Below are positions 24,083-34,613 of a DNA stretch of 64,000 bases, in pieces; within the stretch, counting starts at the first letter, position 1, and each line of letters opens with the position of its first letter. Origin of the DNA: Tulasnella sp. 424 (lineage: Eukaryota; Basidiomycota; Agaricomycetes; Cantharellales; Tulasnellaceae); NCBI GenBank assembly GCA_019633425.1, contig WSUB01000128.1, forward strand, positions 58,604 through 122,603. The letters run 5' to 3'. Both the position numbers and the translations under genes were made by a program. The notes beneath the pieces were generated by a model. The model searched no databases. It worked only from the letters and a program-made list of their open reading frames with translations, and was not told the origin of the DNA.

Positions 24083-24889
24083 ATGTCACTAGCCAATTCT
24101 CGCCCAGCGAGCCCGGGATCCCGAAGTGCTCTCAAGTGCGAAGGTGAGGTCAATGTTGGGGAGGAAGCCTCAAGCGATACCATCAATTATATCGAGCCCA
24201 CGGTCGTCTTTCAGGTGCGTTTCGATGTTGTGCATATTCAGTAGAGATTATCAAAATATGAAGCGATGTCTTTTGGCTCAAAGGTTCAGGGAGCAATATT
24301 CGGTCTCCCTCGTTCCCAAGTCCTGAAATCTGGATTCTTCCGAGGCATGATGGAAAGTCCCCATCTTGGAGATTCAAAAGAGGGGACAGCGGAGAACCCT
24401 ATCGTCGTTGACGAGAGGACTAAAATCACGAGACGCGATATGAAGAACTTTTGGGCAGTCGTTGAGGCCCGGTAAGGACCGCTTCACAAAGGCTTTTGCT
24501 GAGGAGGGGCAACCAAAAGCTAAGCAATGTTCTTTAGGGTTTGCGATCCAGCGCTAGCACTCTCCGCTGGGGACTGGGCATCTGCATATCGCCTTGCCAA
24601 GATCTGGGAGTTTGAACATGTCCGCGAACACATATACAAGCATCTCGATGAGACGATCAAGGACCCCGTCGAACGGATCGAATACGCCGATATCCTGGGT
24701 TTTAGTCAATGGGTCGCCCCTGCTCTCATCGAGCTCTGCATGCGAACCGCTGCTTTAACGGCAGCTGAAGGAGCGAGGCTTGGATTTGTTCGTTTTGCCG
24801 AAGTGTGCCGCGTTAGGGAGATGGGCATGAGTCGGAATGGATACGATGCGACCCAGTACGACGGTTGGTTGAACAAAGCGATCATTTAA
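24083..24889 (+). CDS. BTB/POZ domain protein 3
   Basis: Exons 24083-24214, 24290-24471 and 24538-24889 give 221 residues. Exons 1 and 2 have the same lengths as in BTB 1 (132 and 182 nt). The sequence runs MSLANSRPASPGSRSALK ... TINYIEPTVVFQ, GAIFGLPRSQVLKSGFFRGM, DERTKITRRDMKNFWAVVEA, SAGDWASAYRLAKIWEFEHV, FSQWVAPALIELCMRT and a C-terminal TQYDGWLNKAII shared with copy 1. The fold is intact. It is more diverged from copies 1 and 2 than they are from each other in exon 1 and in its promoter. Function unknown beyond probable homo- or hetero-dimerisation. Confidence 0.88.
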
Positions 24890-25218
24890 AGGAAATACCA
24901 CCTGGGAGGCAGCTGAGACTTATCTGGGAGAGAGGCGGTGCGTCGCTAAATGCATAATGGGAGCTGTTCGATCGAGTCGTTGCAGGACGTAGGTGTTTTG
25001 TATGCCATATTTCAGGCCCCAGTATATCACTATTGTACACAGAAAATACACAGTATGAACGAAACAGAAAAAGAGAGAGGGAAGAGAAAAAGAAACGGAA
25101 AGGAATAAAGCAATCGAGACACGAGGGGCACCCACAAAAGAAAAAACAAGAAAAAGAGAAAGTCCAACTGAAAAAAAATGACCCTCCCAACCAGACCACA
25201 GCGCAGGAAAAAAATATA

Positions 25219-28200
25219 TTACACCCACGAACTCTCCAGCCCCGCTTTACTCACTCTCCTCATCGGCTGCAACGTCGCTTCATCCTTTGGCGCTCTCCTC
25301 GCATGGCGATACCTTCCTTCCTCATCCTTGACCTCCATCTCCTCGCCCGCACCAGCCCCTACAGCAGCTCCGCCCAACGACCCAGCCGTAACAGGTACTC
25401 CAATCTGACTCATCGATTCCCCGACGCTGCTCTGCGCGTGGAACAGCGCACCGGGGGGTAACGAATCCCTCGCGTGCGCGGCTCGAATTCGGGCTGCTTT
25501 GGCAGGTGCTTGGGGTGGTGGCGGTGCGACGTCGGGTGAAGCCATGTCCGGTGCGACTCCGATCGACTTGGTTCCGAGCTTTTGCTCCTCAAAGTTCATC
25601 AACTCCGAGACGAACCCGATGTTCGGGCTCACTCCTTTCCTCCGGTCCACAACGTACTTGTACGCTGAACTCAGGGTCCAGTGGTTTGCGTGGATGAGGT
25701 AGGCCATAACCGCCGTTACGGAACGCGATTTTCCAGCCTTGCAGTGCACGTAGGTCGGTGCAGAGTGTAACCTTGCGTCGTCTAGCCACCGAAAAAAAAA
25801 CACACACAAAGGGGAAGAAGGAAGGATCAGCAACCCTATTCAGAAAAGAACCGCCACCTCCACGTCAAGGGAAAAGGAGAATTCGCCACTCACCAAGCAA
25901 GTCGCACACTTCCTTCAACGCTTTACTCATCCTATCCTCCTCGACCGTATCCCTCATCGGGATCCTATTATACTTTTCGAACCGCTTATCCAAATCCAGT
26001 CCATAATCAGCCGGCTCGCACTCGAACGCCATGTTCAATATCCGCTTCACACCAAACCCTTTAAGCTCTTCCACGTTTTCCTCAGAGCTCATCTCGGGCC
26101 CTAGGAACAGGAAGCCGGGGACGATGGTCGAGATGATAAACGGTGGGATCGCGCTCTCGCTTTCGCTCGTGAGAGCCGAGGACATGGCGGGGGAAGGCGG
26201 TGGTCGGGCTGTGAGCGGTGTCGTCGGTGACGAGGGTTGCTGCTGCTGCTGGTGTTGCGACGGCACGCCCAGCCCTGGGGTTCTCGGCGGGTCAGGCAGA
26301 AGCGCGAACGAGGCGTATTGGAAGTTGGTGTTGTTGGAGTGGTACGTCGACTCGACAGGCGTGAACGGGTACTGCCTCGCGAATTCGGATGGTGTCTGAA
26401 CGGGCGAAAAGTACACGCTCGTCCCAGACAAGGGCGACTTGAAGTCCTGCGTTGGGCTCGTCACGTTGTTGGCAAACGCAGCTCGGTTCGGTGATGGTGG
26501 TAAATTGAGCTTCAGTCCAAACCCGCTAACTTTGGGAGACGCGATCGGCGCGGCGAGCGTGGCAGCCTTGAGCGGGGTCGTCCTCAACGAAAGCTTTGGT
26601 GGCATCCCAGGCTGAGGTTGCTGTTGTTGGTCTGCCGGGGGAGTAGTGTTGTTGTTAGTAGTGCTGATGTTGTGATTTTCAGAAGAGGAAGAGGTGTGAA
26701 GAGGTGGGACTGGGGGAGGGGGCTGAACTGTTTTCGTATTTGAAGCGGTAGCCGCGAGGTTGGTGTTTATGGGAGCCAGGCGCTCCCTGCTACTCTTTGT
26801 GTCCAATCGGGTCAATTTAGGCAGCATCGCCGTATTACTGCGGTTTCGCAGGAAACCACCGACGCCGGGCGAGGAGGAGGACGGGGCGGTGCTCGTGGTG
26901 CCGTTGTTGTGTCCGGATCCTGAGCTGGTAGGCGTTCGTGGAAACGGCAAGTTGGCGGTGGTGGTGCTTGGTGAAGGAGAAGGGGACGCTTCAGAGAACA
27001 TGGAGCTGTAACTGTACGATGGACCACCACCAGTTATTCGATTGATTGGCGACGGTTTCCGGAAAGGCGGTAATGGGGAGTGCGATGGTACCGTAGGCGT
27101 GTGGCTTTCATTACTACTGGCATTCCGCGAAGGCGGTGCAAGGCCTGAAACGCCAACCACGCCGTGTGAAGTGGAGCTTACGCCCGTGGAAGTAGATCTG
27201 ACCCCATTCTCTTTCACGGGAGATTCCATCGACTCGTCTACTACCGGACCCACGTCAATCTGCGTACGCTGCTTGCTCTTCGATCGTGGAAGTTTGACGT
27301 CTGTCTTCAAGGACAACAACCCTCCTCGGCCTTTGAAACCGGAAGTGCTCGTGGTCGTGGAGCCGACAACACCGCCTCCTCCTCCTCCGTGGAACATTCC
27401 GGATGATGATGAAGTGGAAGGCGAAGGGATAGCGGAAGTGGATACGGCCCTTTGACGGGACGACAGGGAAGTGGGCGACTGAATGGAGGACGAAGATGGA
27501 ATGGAAAGCAGGGTTGATGAAGGTTGAGTAGGTGGCGGCAAGGAGGGCGGTGCGTCCATTTCGGTAGGAGAACTTGTATACACCGCCGTTTCCTTGTCCA
27601 TTCCAGCGGCGCCTCGTTGAGGGAGTAAACTCTTATTAAGATCCTCTCCTCCCTCAGCAGTAGGAGAACCGGTACTGCCGGAGATCAGGTGCCTCGCGCG
27701 GAGCAACGACGGATCTCGTCTGACGGCGGCGAATCCCCCCCTGAGCCAGTAAACTTGGTTCGGGCTTTTGGACGATGGCGGGGTGGAAGACGTCAGAGAG
27801 GAGAGGATGGAGATAAGGAGCCATGATGTCGTGGGTGTTGAGGAAGGAGGGAGGAGTTGTTGTGGTCCAGGGGAGGGAGATTTTGATTGAGCCTGGATGC
27901 TTGGGCCCAACGGATCTGCCTCGTCCATCTCCTCATCGTACACCACGATGTCGCCGTTCCAGAGTCCAGGGGCAGGGGCAGATGCATCGCCGCTCTCTGC
28001 AGTGCTGCCCAAGAACCGATCCCACTGCTCTTTGCCCTCCTGTGTCGTAACGAACCCTTGCAAACCCTGCACGGAATCGCCAATCGCTTGCACCAAGGCC
28101 AAATGCCCGCTCCTGCTGTCCTTTTCGAGATATTTTTTCCAACGTTTGAGGATGAGAGTTGGGATGGCAAGGTTTATGCTGCCTCTCAGCCGTTCCTCGA

Positions 28201-28981
28201 GGAAGTTGCCGGTAGGCCTTGTGTCGAGGAGTAAAGGGCGAGGCTTGCTGAGTTGGGCAGGAGGCTGTGCACCGCCGTCCAAGAGAGCGAGTAAGGAAGA
28301 CGTCGAGATTGGCTGAGCATTAGCTGAGGATGATGAGACAGCTGGTGAGAGCGGGGTGGGCCCATCGTGCTGGAAAGGCGAGGCTGCTGGGGAGTCTTCG
28401 GGGTCTGCGTAATGGGAGATTATGTCGGAGGGGGAATGAAGGGACGGAGGGAGAGGCAAAGCGTTGATGTGACTGGCGGACGAAGGGGATATGGCAGTGT
28501 ACAGGATGGGTGAACCTTCCTCGGAGGGGGATTGGGGAGTGCTCATGGTCCCTGTACTGGCAGTATCGCCGCTGCTGTCGGTCAAGCCGTTGGAAGCTAA
28601 CGAGTCCGACTTGAGGTTCAGGGGCAGACCTTGGAACGTCCGTCGAATGGCAGTCGGGGGATGAGAGTCGAGGTTAACGCTAGCACTCGCGCTGTTGAGG
28701 CTGAGAGTTCCTGGTCCGCCGTTCGAGGAGGACGTTGGCCCGCTGAGAGGCCGAAGGGTAAGGTTTTGCTTGACGTTTAAGCGCAGATTCTCCAGTCGCG
28801 CAAGCTCTCTGCTGATTTCGTCCTCATCGTCGTCTTTTGAAGAGGACGGAGGACTTGTTGGTGGAGGAGGCTGGGCGGCTGAAGCCGAGGATGAAGCGGC
28901 CGGCTGCTGGGCCGTGGTAAGCTGTTGATTTGGAAGGGCTAAAGTTGGCCTTGGACGGCGAGGTTGAGGTGGGAAATCCAT
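25219..28981 (-). CDS. Rhodanese-like / dual-specificity protein phosphatase (MAP kinase phosphatase type)
   Basis: Two exons (28981-25894, 25781-25219) with a GTGAGT...GGCTAG intron give 1216 residues. The long N-terminal half is Ser/Pro/Thr-rich and mostly low complexity. It contains a rhodanese-like segment (RPLLLDTRPTGNFLEERLRG ... NLAIPTLILKRW, later SNQVYWLRGGF) of the inactive kind that docks MAP kinases. The catalytic DSP domain starts at PFIISTIVPGFLFLGPE and is spliced inside DLLG|DDA. Its active site is VHCKAGKSRSVTAVMAYL, with Cys and Arg of HCxxGxxRS and a general-acid Asp in PMRDTVEED. Predicted to remove phosphate from Tyr and Ser/Thr of MAP kinases. The long poly-Ser/Pro linkers and (GAA)n promoter tract near 29,055-29,085 suit a constitutive regulator. 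Confidence 0.92.
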
Positions 28982-29778
28982 TATTGCTTTTGCGGACGTC
29001 GGGGACTGGGTGAGCGAAGGAGAGGGAGGTGGGTATATAGGATTAGTAAAATGAGGAGAAGACGAAGAAGAAGAAGAAGAGGGCGAGAGGGAGAGAGGAA
29101 TCGATGGAAGGACAAGGTTACCTTGAACCAGACCAGACCGTAACCAAGGTTAACCAAACAAAACTCTACCATTGCCTGTTTTGGTTCAACTGACCCCGAC
29201 GCGCAGCTCTCACACACACACTTTTCATTTAAGTAAATAGTCCGTACATAAGGTTACAACTACCTTCGAACTATTTAAATTCTTTCCATTTATTATCAAA
29301 CTCAACTAGAGCTGTGTTTTAAAGCTCTCGCATTCGCACACAACACGTTGCAGTTCGGACCGGCGGCACTTTCACGTACTTATTTCCCTCCCAAACGTTT
29401 TCATCGCGGTATTTGCTATTTTCGTCAATTCCGCCGTGTCTTGACTTTTGGTAAATAGCGCGTCCTTTCACGTGTTACACTGTATTGCCGCCAAGAGTCA
29501 TTGCGTAATTATCGCAGACATAGCAAACGAAATACCAAGAACGATTCGAATCGAAGACCCAGCTTGTCCAGAAGCTCCTATTTTGCCGATTACGGTAAAG
29601 GTTGAAGATCGACGTTGACGTTCCATGTGGTCGAATGGTCAGGTCAAGCCGCATGAGATAAGCGCCTGACTCGCACTTGAGTGACTCCTACTTGGCAGAT
29701 AACGTCACTCCTCCTTGTTATAGATAACGGCGCAAGACGTCAACAAGACATTCTTTGTTCATTTCCCTCCCTTTCGTC
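28982..29778. promoter_or_regulatory. Divergent intergenic region, phosphatase / acetyltransferase
   Basis: About 800 bases between divergent starts. On the minus-strand side is a pyrimidine-rich core (GAA/TTC repeat near 29,055-29,085), typical of TATA-less basidiomycete promoters. An imperfect inverted motif GGTTACC...GGTTAACC lies near 29,117-29,155. No gene or RNA was supported. Confidence 0.45.
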
Positions 29779-30624
29779 ATGACCTACGTGAATCTGTACA
29801 AGCCCCCAGCACAAGACACACCCGTTCAATTACCCGACGATGACGATCCGCTAGACTTGAACTTTTGCTTGCCCATACCCGACGAGCTGTCAAGTGACAG
29901 AGTCAAGTTGGTCCCGTTCATCGTAAGCCTCCGTTAATCCTTCCGAAATTTCTGAGTTGAGGGCCATGACGTTTGCCATGCTCAGCCCGCCCTCCATCGC
30001 TCCCAACTGCTTGACGGCGTCAACGACCACCCTGCCTTGTACACCTACCTCCCATACGGACCCTTCTCCAACTCCGACGTCGATGCCTTCAACCTTTGGC
30101 ACGAGCAACGTATCCGGGGCGACCCAACGACCGTCCTCTTCGCCATCATCGACAAAACCAGTCCCAGCCCACCGTCTCACCCATCCCAAGGCGGGGCTTT
30201 CGCGGGAGTCATGGCCTACCTCCAAACGTTCCCTCAACACCTCTCCACCGAAATCGGCCACATCGTGATCTTACCAAAGTACCAGAGGACGTTCGTAAAC
30301 ACCAACGCGGTGGGGTTGCTGTTGATGCACGCGTTGGAGGTGCCGAAGGATGGAGGATTGGGATTGAGGAGGGTTCAGTGGCAGGCGAATGCGGAGAACG
30401 CACCTTCGCGTAGGGCTGCGGAGCGGATGGGCTTCAAGATGGAGGGTGTTATTAGATGGCAGAGGATGTTACCTGGCGCCGCGGGAAGACCTTCCGCATC
30501 TGCCAAGGACAGAGAGGGTGACCCTGCGCCAGACGTGCCCGGTCGACATACCGCAATGCTGGCCTTGTGCTGGGATGACTACAAAAGAGTTGACGTACAA
30601 GCTCTCATGGATAGAACTAAATAA
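29779..30624 (+). CDS. GNAT-family N-acetyltransferase
   Basis: Two exons (29779-29922, 29986-30624) give 260 residues. The fold resembles the RimJ/RimL-like GNAT group found across fungi. DELSSDRVKLVPFI gives strand 1, followed by PALHRSQLLDGVNDHPALYTYLPYGPF, FAGVMAYLQTFPQHLSTEIG, and HIVILPKYQRTFVNTNAVGL near the acetyl-CoA loop. NAENAPSRRAAERMGFKMEGVIRWQRM is the classic C-terminal GNAT segment (asparagine, Ser-Arg/Arg-Ala-x-x-x-Gly-Phe). The protein should transfer acetyl from acetyl-CoA to an amine; the substrate is not evident. Start at the first ATG of the open frame (MTYVNLYKPP). It stands alone between a divergent phosphatase and the duplicated phosphatase pair. Confidence 0.9.
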
Positions 30625-30892
30625 AATACAAAACACAAGTGTGAATCGGCTTCCAAGTTTGGTCTGTTGTCTGACTCGCGGGCCGGATGTTAGCGGCGCC
30701 TTACAACTTTTGCCCGAACCTTCCGTTTTCGGCAAAGTCAAAGTCATGGCCGAGTTTCGAAACACATTGGTCAGCACAAGACTCGGACAAGTGGCCGCAG
30801 CTTCTCTTGCGAGTCACTCGTAATCGGGCCGCAGCCAATGATGAGCGGCTCGGTAATGCCGACGCCTTTTGGAAGCACGTGGTTGACCGCTC

Positions 30893-30899
30893 TATATAA
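30893..30899 (+). promoter_or_regulatory. TATA box of phosphatase gene 1
   Basis: TATATAA lies about 80 bp upstream of the ATG at 30975. A matching TATAAG lies about 70 bp before the ATG of the tandem paralog. Confidence 0.55.
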
Positions 30900-30974
30900 C
30901 AGCACTAGTGGGTCAGAAGCAATGTACGAACCTTAACATCCCCCCGTTCATCTGCAACAGCACTTCGATCCATC

Positions 30975-32115
30975 ATGTCCGACTTGTCAATTCTCGAAAC
31001 CTCTATCATCGAGCCTTTGGATCCTGCATTTGTCAAGAAAACGCTTTCAGTGAGTACCGTCTCTGGATCTATCTCATGCCTGTAGCATCATATTCATTCG
31101 ACATTTTATTAGCAACCTCCCTTCTACCAAATCCAAGGCCTCATCAACACCCGCTCCATCCCCCTCCCAGAACCAACCTCAGGAACAACCAAGCAGCGCG
31201 GCCTCATCCTCCGCGGAGCCGAAACGAACCACATAACCACCCTCGGTAAAAACCAACTCGCGCAACAGCTCGGCGTGACCACGATCTTCGACCTGCGGAG
31301 CGACAAGGAACGAGCCAAGTTCGGACCCGACCCACTCGACATTCCCGGCGTCGAAATCGTTTGCGTACCCGCCATGTCCGCTTCTCAGACGGACGATTTG
31401 AAAGCGACGTTTGGTAGGTTCGGGGGGAGGGGGGATGTAGGGTTCGTTGAGTTTTATAGAGAGGTGTTGGAGAATGGTGTGGGTGCGTATAAGAGGATCT
31501 TTGAGTTTTTGAGGGATGAGGTTGCGGAGGGAAAAGGGTGTTTGATTCATTGTACCGGTGCGTTTTGTTCGGGAGTCGGTCTGGTTGGCAGTCGACGTGC
31601 TGCTAAACGCTTCTCTCTCTCTCTCGTTTTCAAATTGGCAGGAGGGAAGGACAGAACTGGAGTTGCAGCCATGTTGATCTTGGACGTAAGCGCGAACTAT
31701 GCCCTCCTCCACTCTTAACGTTTAACGGCCCATGTTTCATGCAGCTCATCGGCGTCTCCGACGAAGAAATCATCAAAGACTACGCTTTAACTCGAGTCGG
31801 AGGAGAACCCATGCGCGAAATGATGGTCAAGCGCTTCGCCCCGCTCTTGCAAGATCCTGAAGTAGGGGAAGCGTCGATCAACGCTTTGAGTTGCAGGTTA
31901 GTTCGGTACTTTTTTCCCTCGCCTAACCCCTTTCCCCATTTTCAAAGGCGCCAAGCTAACGTCTCTCCTTCCGCAGACCCTCCGTGATGCGAGCCACTTT
32001 AGACATGTTGCGTGAAGAATACGGCGGTGCTGCTGGGTACTTGAAAGATCGCCTCGGGTTTTCGGCTGAAGATGTTGCCAAGATCATAGAGAACTTGACT
32101 TCCAAAGAGAAGTAA
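30975..32115 (+). CDS. Tyrosine phosphatase-like protein, HCTGGKDRTG type, copy 1
   Basis: Five exons (30975-31049, 31113-31557, 31642-31685, 31745-31896, 31977-32115) give 284 residues. Features of the fungal Y_phosphatase3-type family are present: LRGAETNHITTLG and IFDLRSDKERAKF in the N-terminal half, the P-loop HCTGGKDRTGVAAMLIL assembled across an intron (Cys nucleophile, Lys-Asp and Arg of CxxGKDRT), and downstream DYALTRVGGEP and a helical tail LREEYGGAAGYLKDRLGFS. The Lys-Asp in the P-loop is shared with phosphatases acting on phosphoinositides or phosphotyrosine, so the substrate is uncertain. No signal peptide. A second copy follows in tandem with identical exon lengths. Confidence 0.92.
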
Positions 32116-32423
32116 GCCCCTCAAGGTTGAGAGAGCCAATGTTATTTCAAAGATAGTCTAGATTGTATACCCCCGATACCCTCTGAAATGTGCAATGAAA
32201 ATTGACCAGGAATCCTTAGGTGTAGGCTTTCAGCTGATTCGAATTGTGATGCAGCTTAAGCTTGGTAAAGCTTGGGATTCATGAACAGCGGCCGTTAGAT
32301 GCCTTGTGGATCTTTTCGAGTCACGTAGTCTTGTTCCTAGAGAGGTTCCGGTACCGGCTTTACAAGCCAAGACCAAGCGGCTTCGTAATGCCGAGGTTCC
32401 TGGAGCACATGGACTCCCAGGCA

Positions 32424-32429
32424 TATAAG
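32424..32429 (+). promoter_or_regulatory. TATA box of phosphatase gene 2
   Basis: TATAAG sits about 70 bp upstream of the ATG at 32495. The promoter position is conserved with copy 1. Confidence 0.5.
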
Positions 32430-32494
32430 CTCGAAGGCTGGGAGTTACCAGCGAGAAATTTCTCTAGGCCAGACCTCACCGACCACGGGCAGCC

Positions 32495-33620
32495 ATGGAC
32501 GATCTTTCAATTCTCGAAACCTCCATACTCCAGCCGCTGGATCCTGAGTTCGTCGAAAAGACACTTTCAGTAAGTCTCTATTGGCAAAGGTTTCTAAGGC
32601 CCCAGAGAAATTTTTCAGGGCGCTCTTCAATCGTACTATAGTCGCCTCCTTTCTACCAAGTCCAAGGCGTCTTCAACGTCCGCGGCATTCCTCTCCCTCC
32701 CGCACCACCATCCGCAACACGCGGACTCATCCTTCGCTCAGGTGAAACCAACCGCATCACGCCTTTGGGCGAGATCCACCTCGCTCAACAACTCGGAATA
32801 AGCAAAATATTCGACCTGCGAAGCGACAAAGAACGGGCCAAGTTCGGGAGCGACTCGACGCTGGCCATACCCGGCGTCGAGATCGTATGCGTTCCGGCTA
32901 GAACAGCCGAGCCCAAGGATGATTTAAAGACCATCTTTGGCAGATTTGGTGCTAATGGTGGGGATGAAGGCTTCGTGGATGCCTATCGAGCGGCGCTGGA
33001 GCAAGGTAAAAAAGCGTACAGAAGGATATTCGAGTTTTTGAGGGATGAGCTACCTAGTGGCAGCGGATGTTTGATTCATTGTACTGGTGAGTTCCGGATG
33101 GCATGCCAGCGAGGCCGGAAAAATATTTTTTTTACTTCATGTCCCTCGACGTGAATCACAGGGGGCAAGGATAGGACTGGCATTGCGGCGATGCTGATCT
33201 TGGCTGTGAGGATCATCATTCTCCCCTGAGTGATTTCACATTTTAACGAGCTCCTCCCGAACACAGGTTGCTGGGGTTTCAGACGAGGAGATTATGAAAG
33301 ACTATGCCTTGACGCGTGTCGGAGGGGAACCAATGCGGGAAATCACGCTAGCTCGGTTCGCCGAGCTCCTCCAAGATCCTGAAATTGCCGAGTCGTCTGC
33401 AAACGCACTGGGTTGCAGGTTAGTTTTATACAATTATTGCATGTCATGCTGACAATCAGATACAATGAACTTTACCACCAGACCCTCTGCCATGCGAGCT
33501 ACACTTGGCATGTTACACCGAGAGTACGGTGGTGCAGCGGGTTACTTGGAACATCACCTCGAATTCTCTAACGATGACGTTGCCAAAATCGTTGGGAACT
33601 TGACATGCAAGAGCATGTGA
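32495..33620 (+). CDS. Tyrosine phosphatase-like protein, HCTGGKDRTG type, copy 2
   Basis: Exons 32495-32569, 32642-33086, 33162-33205, 33267-33418 and 33482-33620 give 284 residues, each exon exactly as long as in copy 1. The N-terminus (MDDLSILETSILQPLDPEFV) and core (IFDLRSDKERAKFG, HCTGGKDRTGIAAMLIL, DYALTRVGGEPMREI, LHREYGGAAGYLEHHLEFS) are intact, and all P-loop residues are kept. Intron sequences have diverged fully while exon lengths are fixed, which argues that both copies are under selection. Cytosolic by appearance. The substrate (phosphoprotein or phosphoinositide) is not determinable here. Confidence 0.92.
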
Positions 33621-34613
33621 TCCTATGCCGGGCAACAGGGAAAGTGCGAGAAAGCCATCTACGTCTTACTGTGTCTGCACGAACTTGTCTGTGTTCCCAC
33701 TAAGGGTCTGTGGTTCATGCCGTTTTGGTACACACTCCCTCGTTAGCCGTCCTTTGCCTACTCAAATAACTTCCCACTCTTCATCAGTAACCGAGCTCTT
33801 CTATATGACCTGGCAGCTAAGTTGATGAACCAGTGGATGTGACGACTCCGACCTTCAGGTCCCACCCATACGACGTCTGGAAATCGTACTGTGCATTGTC
33901 CCTTCTGCCTAGCAATGCAAGCCACCTCAAGTACAGAGATGTCTTTTGCACTGCTAGCACATCTATTTCCGAGCCTCGATCCATGTGTAAATCTGGGCGG
34001 TGGTGGATCGGGACTTCCAAGACTGTGTATCGAGCCTTTCCCTAAAGTGGCTTGGTTCTGGAAGCCTCGAATACGATTTCTGCAAAGCCGCAGCTATAGT
34101 CATGCAGACATGATAGCCTTCAAACCATCTGATCTCACTGGCTGCTATGTATTGCTGCCTCCTCTTATATACCAAGGTGCAAGTGATCATCGAGAGCCCT
34201 GTACCAGGGGACCCCGTGGATTCGATTCGCCATCACGACACGCAGAAACAGGCAGGTCAATGGATGTGGGTGAAAGTATTAACTCTCAAATTTCCTGTTG
34301 CTTTATTTGGGTGGGGAAGATAATCGCCCCTGTGTGTACACGTTCCCGATTGGTGCCCTGAACCCTAATTGGTCGTCGTCGATCGGCCGGATTGGACAAC
34401 GCTTGCCAACGACGATAAGCTTGCTCCCAGACCGCCCCTCTCTCTGCACTCTCCGAAAACCACACACCGACATCCCCAAGGGGCCCAGCAACGACGACGT
34501 TCTTCAACCCTTGGGTGAACAAAGCAAGAAAAAAGGGATCATATCCGAAAGCAGTCGACCTTGGGGCTTGAGCTCCACTTCTCGCTTCCCGCCTTTTTGC
34601 CACTTCCACGCCC
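33621..34613. other. Gene-free intergenic region
   Basis: About 1 kb between phosphatase copy 2 and U1. Short open frames overlap on both strands but match no family. No RNA gene or repeat was recognised. The last 300 bases probably hold the U1 promoter. Confidence 0.4.

Noticed and set aside
26237..28316. Several plus-strand open frames within the phosphatase gene
   Set aside because: They are shadows of the Ser/Pro-rich coding strand with biased composition.
29615..29700. tRNA-like A box (TGGTCGAATGG) upstream of the acetyltransferase gene
   Set aside because: No B box or T-arm follows at tRNA distance and the arms do not pair.
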